A stretch of DNA of 64,000 bases, from assembly GCF_040939455.1 (NCBI RefSeq), contig NC_134126.1, positions 806,001-870,000 on the forward strand, given 5' to 3'. This DNA comes from Microcebus murinus. Lineage: Eukaryota; Chordata; Mammalia; Primates; Cheirogaleidae. The position numbers and the translations under genes were made by a program. The notes under the pieces are model-generated. The model did not search any database and was not told the DNA's origin. It worked only from the letters and a program-made list of their open reading frames with translations. This document shows positions 37,499 to 49,000 of the stretch, piece by piece (position 1 is the first letter of the stretch; every line of letters starts with the position of its first letter).

Positions 37499-40400
37499 CG
37501 TGGGTGAGTGGACACAGCCAGATCCGCACTACGCCCTGCCTGCCCGTCTGCCGTGGGCCAGAGGACACAGCCAGATCCGCACTGCGCCCTGCCTGCCCGT
37601 CTCCCGTGGGTGAGTGGACACAGCCAGATCCGCACTGCGCCCTGCCTGCCCGTCTGCCGTGGGTCAGTGGACATAGCCATATCCACACAGCACACTCTCT
37701 TCCCGTCTCCCGTGGGTGAGTGGACAGAGCCAGATCCACACTGCGCCGTGCCTGCCCGTCTCCCCTGGGTGAGTGGACACAGCCAGTTCCGCACTGCGCT
37801 CTGCCTGCCCGTCTCCCGCTGGCGAGTCGACACAGCCAGATCCGCACTGCGCCCTGCCTGCCGGTCTGCCGTGGGTGAGTGGACACAGCCAGATCCGCAC
37901 TGCGCCCTGCCTGCCCGTCTGCCGTGGGTCAGTGGACATAGCCATATCCACAGAGCACCCTCTATGCCCGTCTCCCGTGGGTGAGTGGACACAGCCAGAT
38001 CCACACTGCGCCTTGCCTGCCCGTCTCCCCTGGGTGAGTGGACACAGCCAGATCCGCACTGCGCCCTGCCTGACCATCTGCCGTGGTTGAGTGGACACAG
38101 CCAGATCCACACTGCGCCCTGCCTGACCATCTGCCGTGGTTGAGTGGACACAGCCAGATCCACACTGCGCCTTGACTGCCCGTCTCCCCTGGGTGAGTGG
38201 ACACAGCCAGATCCGCACTGCGCGCTGCCTGCCCATCTCCCGTGGGTGAGTGGACACTGCCAGATCCGCACTCCGCCCTGCCTGCCCGTCTGCCGTGGGT
38301 GAGTGGACACAGCCAGATCCGCACTGCGCCTTGCCTGCCCGTCTCACTTGCGTGAGTGGACACAACCAGATCCGCACTGCGCCCTGCCTGCCCGTCTCCC
38401 GTGGGTGAGTAGACACAGCCATATCCGCACTGCGCCCTGCCTGCCCATCTTCCGTGGGTGAGTGGACACAGCCAGATCCGCACTGCGCCCTGCCTGCCCG
38501 TCTCCCGTGGGCGAGTGGACACAGCCAGATCCGCACTGCGCCCAGCCTGCCCATCTGCCGTGGGTGAGAGGACACAGCCAGATCCGCACTGCGCCCTGCC
38601 TGACCGTCTGCCGTGGGTTAGTGGACACAGCCAGATCCACACTGCGCCCTGCCTGCCCGTCTGCCGTGGGTGACTGGACACAGCCAAATCCGCACTGCGC
38701 CCTGCCTGACCGTCTGCCGTGGGTGAATGGACACAGCCAGATCCGCACTGCGCCTTGCCTGCCGGTCTCACGTTGGTGAGTGGACACAGCCAGATCCGCA
38801 CTGCGCCCTGCCTGCCCGTCTACCGTGGGTGAGTTGACACAGCAAGATCCGCACTGCACCCTGCCTGACCGTCTGCCGTGGGTGAGTGGACACAGCCAGA
38901 TCCGCACTGCGCCCTGCCTGCCCGTCTGCAGTGGGCGAGAGGACACAGCCAGATCCGCACTGCGCCCTGCCTGCCCGTCTCCCGTGGGTGAGTGGACACA
39001 GCCAGATCCGCACTGCGCCCTGCCTGACCGTCTGCCGTGGGTGAGTGGACACAGCCAGATCCTCACTGCGCACTGGCTGCCCGTCTGCCGTGGGTGAGTG
39101 GACACAGCCAATTCCGCACTGCGCCCTGCCTGACCGTCTGCCGTGGGTGAGTGGACACAGCCAGATCCGCACTGCGCCCTGCCTGCCCGTCGGCCGTGGG
39201 TCAGTCGACATAGCCATATCCACACCGCACCCTCTCTGCCCGTCTCCCGTGGGTGAGTGGACACAGCCAGATCCACACTGCGCCTTTCCTGCCCGTCTCC
39301 CCTGGGTGAGTGGACACAGCCTGATCCGCACTGCGCCCTGCCTGCCGGTCTCCCGTGGGTGAATGGACACAGCCAGATCTGCACTGCGCCCTGCCTGCCC
39401 GTCTCCCGTGTGTGAGTGGACACAGCCAGATCCGCACTGCGCCCTGCCTGCCCGTCTCCCGTGGGTGAGTGGACACAGCCAGATCCGTACTGCGCCCGGC
39501 CTGCCCATCTGCCGTGGGTCAGTGGACATAGCCAGATCCACACAGCACCGTCTCTGCCCATCTCCCGTGGGTGAGTGGACACAGCCGGATCCCCACTGCG
39601 CCCTGCCTGCCCGTCTCCCGTGGGTGACTGGACACAGCAAGATCCGCACTGTGCCTTGCCTGCCCGTCTCACGTTGGTGAGTGGATACAGCCAGATCTGC
39701 ACTGCGCCCTGCCTGCCCGTCTCCCGTGGGTGAGTGGACACAGCCAGATCCGCACTGCACCCTGCCTGACCGTCTGCCGTGGGTGAGTGGACACCGCCAG
39801 ATCCGCACTGCGCCCTGCCTGCCCGTCTCCCGTGGGTCAGTGGACATAGCCATATCCACACAGCGCCCTCTCTGCCCGTCTCCTGTGGGTGAGTGGACAC
39901 AGCCAGATCCACACTGCGCCTTGCCTGCCCGTCTCCCCTGGGTGAGTGGACACAGCCAGATCCACACTGCGCCCTGCCTGCCCGTCTCCCGTGGGTGAGT
40001 GGACACAGCCAGATCCGCACTGCGCCCTGCCAGCCCGTCTCCCGTGGGTGAGTGGACACAGCCAGATCCGCACTGCGCCCTGCCTGCCCGTCTCCCGTGG
40101 GCGAGTGGACACAGCCAGATCCGCACTGCGCCCTGCCTGCCCGTCTCCCGTGGGCGAGTGGACACAGCCAGATCCGCACTGCACACTGCCTGCCCCTCTG
40201 CCGTGGGCGAGTGGACACAGCCAGATCTGCACTGCGCCCTGCCTGACCGTCTGCCGTGGGTGAGTGGACACAGCCAGATCCACACTGCGCACTGCCTGCC
40301 CGTCTACCGTGGGTGAGTGGACACAGCCAGATCCGCACTGCGCCCTGCCTGACCGTTTGCCGTGTGTGAGTCGACACAGCCAGATCCGCACTGCGCCTTG

Positions 40401-41153
40401 CCTGCCCGTCTCACGTGGGTGAGTGGACACAGCCAGATCCGCACTGCGCCCTGCCTGCCCATCTCACGTGGGTGAGTGGACACAGCCAGATCCGCACTGC
40501 GCCCTGCCTGACCATCTACCGTGGGTGAGTGGACACAGCCAGATCCGCACTGCGCACTGCCTGCCCGTCTGCCGTGGGTGAGTGGACACAGCCAGTTCCG
40601 CACTGCGCCCTGCCTGACCGTCTGCCGTGGGTGAGTGGACACAGCCAGATCCGCACTGCGCCCTACCTGAGCGCCTGCCGTGGGTGAGTGGACACAGCCA
40701 GATCCGCACTGCGCCCTGCCTGACCGTCTGCCGTGGTGAGTGGACACAGCCAGATCCGCACTGCGCCCTGCATGCCCGTCTGCCATGGGTGAGTGGACAC
40801 AGCCAGATCCGCACTGCGCCCTGTCTGACCGTCTGCCGTGGGTGAGTGGACACAGCCAGATTCGCACTGCGCCCTGCCTGACCGCCTGCTGTGGGTGAGT
40901 GGACACAGTCAGATCCGCACTGCGCCCTGCCTGACCGCCTGCTGTGGGTGAGTGGACACAGCCATATCCGTACTGCGCCCTGCCTGCCCGTCTGCCGTGG
41001 GTCAGTGGACATAGCTAGATCCACACAGCACCGTCTCTGCTCATATTCCGTGAGTGAGTGGACACAGCCGGATCCGCACTGTGCCCTGCCTGCCCGTCTC
41101 CCGTGGGTGAGTGGACACAGCCAGATCCGCACTGCGCCTTGCCTGCCCGTCTC
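37498..41153 (+). repeat. 3,656-bp tandem duplication, right copy
   Basis: This is the second copy of 33,842-37,497 and directly abuts it. Just past its end the array reads ctcacgtggg (near 41,151), which is what followed the equivalent point in the older unit (33,416-33,422). At the internal junction near 37,497 the array instead reads ctcccgtggg. This is the expected signature of an insertion by unequal crossover: the outer flank is ancestral and the middle joint is novel. Confidence 0.87.
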
Positions 41154-43019
41154 ACGTGGGTGAGTGGACACAGCCAGATCCGCACTGCGCCCTGCCTGCC
41201 CTTCTCCCGTGGGTGAGTGGACACAGCCAGATCCACACTGCACCCTGCCTGACCGTCTGCCGTGGGTGAGTGGACACAGCCAGATCCGTACTGCGCCCTG
41301 CCTGCCCGTCTGCCGTGGGTCAGTGGACATAGCCAGATCCACACAACACCGTCTCAGCCCATCTCCCGTGGGTGAGTGGACACAGCCGGATCCGCACTGC
41401 GCGCTGCCTGCCCGTCTGCCGTGGGTGAATGGACACAGCCAGATCCGCACTGCGCCTTGCCTGGCAGTCTCACGTGGGTGAGTGGACACAGCCAGATCCG
41501 CACTGCGCCCTGCCTGCCCGTCTACCGTGGGTGAGTTGACACAGCAAGATCCGCACTGCACCCTGCCTGCCCGTCTCCCGTGGGTGAGTGGACACAGCCA
41601 GATCCGCACTACGCCCTGCCTGCCCGTCTGCCGTGGGCCAGAGGACACAGCCAGATCCGCACTGCGCCCTGCCTGCCCGTCTCCCGTGGGTGAGTGGACA
41701 CAGCCAGATCCGCACTGCGCCCTGCCTGCCCGTCTGCCGTGGGTCAGTGGACATAGCCATATCCACACAGCACACTCTCTTCCCGTCTCCCGTGGGTGAG
41801 TGGACAGAGCCAGATCCACACTGCGCCGTGCCTGCCCGTCTCCCCTGGGTGAGTGGACACAGCCAGTTCCGCACTGCGCTCTGCCTGCCCGTCTCCCGCT
41901 GGCGAGTCGACACAGCCAGATCCGCACTGCGCCCTGCCTGCCGGTCTGCCGTGGGTGAGTGGACACAGCCAGATCCGCACTGCGCCCTGCCTGCCCGTCT
42001 GCCGTGGGTCAGTGGACATAGCCATATCCACAGAGCACCCTCTATGCCCGTCTCCCGTGGGTGAGTGGACACAGCCAGATCCACACTGCGCCTTGCCTGC
42101 CCGTCTCCCCTGGGTGAGTGGACACAGCCAGATCCGCACTGCGCCCTGCCTGACCATCTGCCGTGGTTGAGTGGACACAGCCAGATCCACACTGCGCCCT
42201 GCCTGACCATCTGCCGTGGTTGAGTGGACACAGCCAGATCCACACTGCGCCTTGACTGCCCGTCTCCCCTGGGTGAGTGGACACAGCCAGATCCGCACTG
42301 CGCGCTGCCTGCCCATCTCCCGTGGGTGAGTGGACACTGCCAGATCCGCACTCCGCCCTGCCTGCCCGTCTCCCGTGGGTGAGTGGACACAGCCAGATCC
42401 GCCCTGCACCCTGCCTGCCCGTCTCCCGTGGGTAGGTGGACACAGCCAGATCCGTACTGCGCCGTGCCTGCCCGACTGCCGTGGGTCAGTGGACATAGCC
42501 ATATCCACACAGCACCGTCTCTGCCCATCTCCCGTGGGTGAGTGGACACAGCCGGATCCGCACTGCGCCCTGCCTGCCCGTCTCCCGTGGGTGAGTGGAC
42601 ACAGCCAGATCCGCACTGCGCCTTGCCTGCCCGTCTCACGTTGGTGAGTGGACACAGCCAGATCCGCACTGCGCCCTACCTGCCCGTCTCCCGTGGGTGA
42701 GTGGACACAGCCAGATCCGCACTGCACCCTGCCTGACCGTCTGCCGTGGGTGAGTGGACACAGCCAGATCCGCACTGCGCCCTGCCTGCCTGTCTGTCGT
42801 GGGTCAGTGGACATAGCCATATCCACACAGCACCCTCTCTGCCCGTCTCCCGTGGGTGAGTGGACACAGCCAGATCCGCACTGCGCCTTCCCTGCCCGTC
42901 TCCCGTCGGTTAGTGGACACAGAAATATCCGCATTGCGCCCTGCCTGCCCGTCTCCCGTGGGTGAGTGGACACAGCCAGATCCGCACTGTGCCCTGCCTG
43001 CCCGTCTCCCGTGGGCGAG

Positions 43020-43040
43020 TGGACACAGCCAGATCGGCAC
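43020..43040 (+). other. Three-monomer (159-bp) deletion junction
   Basis: Here gcgagtggacacagcc runs straight into a monomer with gcgccttgcctgcc and a ctcacctggg end. In the related copy at 21,405-21,605 three extra monomers, one of them a D monomer, lie between these parts. The same three monomers are present near 29,510-29,690 and 50,960-51,140. The deletion is therefore derived in the 43-kb copy and explains the offset change from 21,615 to 21,456 bp. Confidence 0.78.
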
Positions 43041-46000
43041 TGCGCCTTGCCTGCCCGTCTCACCTGGGTGAGTGGACACAGCCAGATCCGCACTGCGCCC
43101 TGCCTGCCCGTCTCCCGTGGGTGAGTGGACACAGCCAGATCCGCACTGCGCCCTGCCTGCCCGTCTCCCGTGGGTGAGTGGACACAGCCAGATCCGCACT
43201 GCGCCCTGCCTGACCATCTACCGTGGGTGAGTGGACACAGCCAGATCCGCACTGCGCACTGCCTGCCCGTCTGCCGTGGTGAGTGGACACAGCCAGATCC
43301 ACACTGCGCCCTGCATGCCCGTCTGCCGTGGGTGAGTGGACACAGCCAGATCCGCACTGCGCCCTGCCTGACCGTGTGCCGTGGGTGAGTGGACACAGCC
43401 AGATCCGCACTGCGCCCTGCCTGACCACCTGCTGTGGGTGAGTGGACACAGCCAGATCCGCACTGCGCCCTGCCTGACCGCCTGCTGTGGGTGAGTGGAC
43501 ACAGCCAGATCCGTACTGCGCCCTGCCTGCCCGTCTGCCGTGGGTCAGTGGACATAGCTAGATCCACACAGCACCGTCTCTGCTCATCATCCGAGAGTGA
43601 GTGGACACAGCCGGATCCGCACTGCGCCCTGCCTGCCCGTCTCCCGTGGGTGAGTGGACACAGCCAGATCCGCACTGCGCCTTGCCTGCCCGTCTCACGT
43701 GGGTGAGTGGACACAGCCAGATCCGCACTGCGCCCTGCCTGCCCTTCTCCCGTGGGTGAGTGGACACAGCCAGATCCGCACTGCACCCTGCCTGACCGTC
43801 TGCCGTGGGTGAGTGGACACAGCCAGATCCGTACTGCGCCCTGCCTGCCCGTCTGCCGTGGTTCAGTGGACATAGCCAGATCCACACAACACCGTCTCAG
43901 CCCATCTCCCGTGGGTGAGTGGACACAGCCGGATCCGCACTGCGAGCTGCCTGCCCGTCTGCCGTGGGTCAGTGGACATAGCCATATCCACACAGCACCC
44001 TCTCTGCTCGTCTCCCGTGGGTGAGTGGACACAGCCAGGTCCGCACTGCGCCCTGCCTGCCCGTCTCCCGTGGGTGAGTTGACACAGCCAGATCCGTACT
44101 GCGCCCTGCCTACCCATCTGCCGTGGGTCAGTGGACATAGCCCGATCCACACAGCACCGTCTCTGCCTATCTCCCGTGGGTGAATGGACACAGCCAGATC
44201 CGCCCTGCGCCCTGCCTGCCCGTCTCCCGTGGGTGAGTGGACACAGCCAGATCTGCACTGCGCCTTGCCTGCCCGTCTCACGTGGGTGAGTTGACACAGC
44301 CAGATCCGCACTGCGCCCTACCTGCTCGTCTCCCGTGGGTGAGTGGACACAGCCAGATCCGCACTGCGCCCTGCCTGCCCGTCTGACGTGGGTCAGTGGA
44401 CATAGCCATATTCACACAGCACCCTCTCTGCCCGTCTCCCGTGGGTGAGTGGACACAGCCAGATCCACACTGCGCCTTGCCTGCCCGTCTCCCCTGATGA
44501 GTGGACACAGCCAGATCCCCAGTGCGGCCTGCGTGCCCGTCTCCCGTGGGTGAGTGGACACAGCCAGATCCGCACTGCGCCCTGCCTGCCCGTCTCCCGT
44601 GGGTGAGTGGACACAGCCAGATCCGCACTGCGCCTTGCCTGCCCGTCTCCTGTCGGTGAGTGGACACAGCCAGATCCGCACTGCACCCTGCCTGCCCGTC
44701 TCCAGTGGGTGAGTGGACACCGCCAGATCCGCACTGCGCCCTGCCTGACCACCTGCCGTGGGTGAGTGGACACAGCCAGATCTGCACTGCGCCCTGCCTG
44801 ACCGCCTGCCGTGGGTGAGTGGACACAGCCAGATCCATACTGCGCCCTGCCTGCCAATCTGCCTTGGGTCAGTGGACATAGCCATATCCACACAGCACCC
44901 TCTCTGCCCGTCTCCCGTGGGTGAGTGGACACAGCCAGATCCGCACTGCGCCTTGCCTGCCCGTCTCACCTGGGTGAGTGGACACAGCCAGATCCGCACT
45001 GCGCCCTGCCTGCCCGTCTCCCGTGGGTGAGTGGACACAGCCAGATCCGCACTGCGCCCTGCCTGCCCGTCTCCCGTGGGTGAGTGGACACAGCTAGATC
45101 CTCACTGCGCCCTGCCTGCCCGTCTCCCGTGGGTGAATGGACACAGCCATATCCGCACTGCGCCTTGCCTGCCCGTCTCCCGTCAGTGAGTGGACACAGC
45201 CAGATCCGCACTGCGCCCTGCCAGCCTGTCTGCCGTGGGTGAGTGGACACAGCCAGATCCGCACTGCGCCCTGCCTGCCCGTCTGCCGTGGGTGAGTGGA
45301 CACAGCCAGATCCGCACTGTGCCCTGCCTGACCGTCTACCGTGGGTGAGTGGACACAGCCAGATCCGCACTGCGCACTGCCTGCCCGTCTGCCGTGGGTG
45401 AGTGGACACAGCCAGTTCCGCACTGCGCCCTGCCTGACCGTCTGCCGTGGGTGAGTGGACACAGAAAGATCCGCACTGCGCCCTGCCTGACCGCCTGCCG
45501 TGGGTGAGTGGACACAGCCAGATCCGCACTGCGCCCTGCCTGACCGTCTGCCGTGGTGAGTGGACACAGCCAGATCCACACTGCGCCCTGCATGCCCGTC
45601 TGCCGTGGGTGAGTGGACACAGCCAGATCCACTCTGCGCCCTGGCTGACCGTGTGCCGTGGGTGAGTGGACACAGCCAGATCCGCACTGCGCCCTGCCTG
45701 ACCACCTGCTGTGGGTGAGTGGACACAGCCAGATCCGCACTGCGCCCTATCTGACCGCCTGCTGTGGGTGAGTGGACACAGCCAGATCCGTACTGCGCCC
45801 TGCCTGCCCGTCTGCCGTGGGTCAGTGGACATAGCTAGATCCACACAGCACCGTCTCTGCTCATCATCCGAGAGTGAGTGGACACAGCCGGATCCGCACT
45901 GCGCCCTGCCTGCCCGTCTCCCGTGGGTGAGTGGACACAGCCAGATCCGCACTGCGCCTTGCCTGCCCGTCTCACGTGGGTGAGTGGACACAGCCAGATC

Positions 46001-49000
46001 CGCACTGCGCCCTGCCTGCCCTTCTCCCGTGGGTGAGTGGACACAGCCAGATCCGCACTGCACCCTGCCTGACCGTCTGCCGTGGGTGAGTGGACACAGC
46101 CAGATCCGTACTGCGCCCTGCCTGCCCGTCTGCCGTGGGTCAGTGGACATAGCCAGATCCACACAACACCGTCTCAGCCCATCTCCCGTGGGTGAGTGGA
46201 CACAGCCGGATCCGCACTGCGCGCTGCCTGCCCGTCTGCCGTGGGTCAGTGGACATAGCCATATCCACACAGCACCCTCTCTGCTCGTCTCCCGTGGGTG
46301 AGTGGACACAGCCAGGTCCGCACTGCGCCCTGCCTGCCCGTCTCCCGTGGGTGAGTTGACACAGCCAGATCCGTACTGCGCCCTGCCTACCCATCTGCCG
46401 TGGGTCACTGGACATAGCCCGATCCACACAGCACCGTCTCTGCCTATCTCCCGTGGGTGAATGGACACAGCCAGATCCGCCCTGCGCCCTGCCTGCCCGT
46501 CTCCCGTGGGTGAGTGGACACAGCCAGATCTGCACTGCGCCTTGCCTGCCCGTCTCACGTGGGTGAGTTGACACAGCCAGATCCGCACTGCGCCCTACCT
46601 GCTCGTCTCCCGTGGGTGAGTGGACACAGCCAGATCCGCACTGCGCCCTGCCTGCCCGTCTGAGGTGGGTCAGTGGACATAGCCATATTCACACAGCACC
46701 CTCTCTGCCCGTCTCCCGTGGGTGAGTGGACACAGCCAGATCCACACTGCGCCTTGCCTGCCCGTCTCCCCTGATGAGTGGACACAGCCAGATCCCCAGT
46801 GCGGCCTGCCTGCCCGTCTCCCGTGGGTGAGTGGACACAGCCAGATCCGCACTGCGCCCTGCCTGCCCGTCTCCCGTGGGTGAGTGGACACAGCCAGATC
46901 CGCACTGCGCCTTGCCTGCCCGTCTCCCGTCGGTGAGTGGACACAGCCAGATCCGCACTGCACCCTGCCTGCCCGTCTCCAGTGGGTGAGTGGACACCGC
47001 CAGATCCACACTGCGCCCTGCCTGACCGCCTGCCGTGGGTGAGTGGACACAGCCAGATCTGCACTGCGCCCTGCCTGACCGCCTGCCGTGGGTGAGTGGA
47101 CACAGCCAGATCCGTACTGCGCCCTGCCTGCCAATCTGCCTTGGGTCAGTGGACATAGCCAGATCCACACAGCATCGTCTCTGCCCATCTCCCGTGGGTG
47201 AGTGGACACAGCCGGATCCGCACAGCGCGCTGCCTGCCCGTCTCCCGTGGGTGAGTGGACACAGCCAGATCCACACTGCGCCCTGCCTGCCCGTCTGCCG
47301 TGGGTGAGTGGACACAGCCAGATCCGCACTGCGCCCTGCCTGCCCGTCTGCCGTGGGTGAGTGGACACAGCCAGATCCATACTGCGCCCTGCCTGACCGC
47401 CTGCCGTGGATGAGTGGACACAGCCAGATCCGCAGTGCGCCCTGCCTGACCGCCTGCCGTGGGTGAGTGGACACAGCCAGATCCGTACTGCGCCCAGCCT
47501 GCCCGTCTGCCGTCGGTCAGTGGACATAGCCAGATCCACACAGCACCGTCTCTGCCCATCTCCCGTGGGTGAGTGGACACAGCCGGATCCGCACTGCGCG
47601 CTGCCTGCTCGTCTCCCGTGGGTGTGTGGACACAGCCAGATCCGCACTGCGCATTGCCTGCCCGTCTTCCGTGGGTGAGTGGACACAGCCAGATCCGCAC
47701 TGCACACTGCATGACCGTCTGCCGTGGGTGAGTGGACACAGCCATATCCGCACTGCGCCCTGCCTGCCCGTCTGCCGTGGGTCAGTGGACATAGCCATAT
47801 CCACACAGCACCCTCTCTGCCCATCTCCCGTGGGTGAGTGGACACAGCCAGATCCACACTGCGCCTTGCCTGCCCGTCTCCCCTGGGTGAGTGGACACAG
47901 CCAGATCCCCACTAGGCTCTCCCTGCCCGTCTCCCGTGGGTGAGTGGACACAGCCAGATCCGCACTGCGCCTTCCCTGCCCGTCTCCCGTCGGTGAGTGG
48001 ACACAGCCAGATCCGCACTGCGCCCTGCCTGCCCGTCTCCCGTGGGTGAGTGGACACAGCCAGATCCGCACTGCGCCCTGCCTGCCCGTCTCCCGTGGGT
48101 GAGTGGACACAGCCAGATCCGCACTGCGCCCTGCCTGCCCGTCTCCCGTGGGTGAGTGGACACAGCCAGATCAGCACTGCGCCCTGCCTGACCGTCTCCC
48201 GTGGGTGAGTGGACACAGCCAGATCCGCACTGCACTCTGCCTGACCGTCTGCCGTGGGTGAGTGGACACAGCCAGATCCGCACTGCGCCCTGCCTTCCCG
48301 TCTGCCATGGGTCAGTGGACATAGCCATATCTACACAGCACCCTCTCTGCCCGTCTCCCGTGGGTGAGTGGACACAGCCAGATCCACACTGCGCCTTGCC
48401 TGCCCGTCTCCCCTGGGTGAGTGGACACAGCCAGATCCGCACTGCGCCCTGCCTGCCCGTCTCCCGTGGGTGAGTGGACACAGCCAGATTCGCACTGCGC
48501 CTTCCGTTCTAGTCTCCCGTCGGTGAGTGTACACAGCCAGATCCGTACTGCGCCCAGCCTGCCCGTCTGCCGTGGGTCAGTGGACATAGCCAGATCCACA
48601 CAGCACCGTCTCTGCCCATCTACCATGGGTGAGTGGACACAGCCGGATCCGCACTGCGCCCTGCCTGCCCGTCTGCCGTGGGTGAGTGGACACAGCCAGA
48701 TCCGCACTGCGCCCTGCCTGACCGTCTGCCGTGGGTGAGTGGACACAGCCAGATCCACACTGCGCCTTGCCTGCCTGTCTCCCTGGGTGAGTGGAGACAA
48801 CCAGATCCTCACTGGGCCCTGCCTGCCGGTCTCCCGTGGGTGAGTGGACACACCCAGATCCGCACTGCGCCCTGCCTGCCCGTCTCCCGTGGGCGAGTGG
48901 ACACAGCCATATCCGCACTGCGCCCTGCCTGCCCGTCTGCCGTGGGTGAGTGGACACAGCCAGATCCGCACTGGGCCCTGCCTGCACGTCTGCCGTGGGT

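Noticed and set aside
34688..40377. Treating the identical 3,656-bp copies simply as an assembly error
   Set aside because: An error cannot be excluded. However, the hybrid junction shifted by exactly eight monomers and the ancestral outer flank fit a real unequal exchange, so it is kept as a finding with a read-based test.
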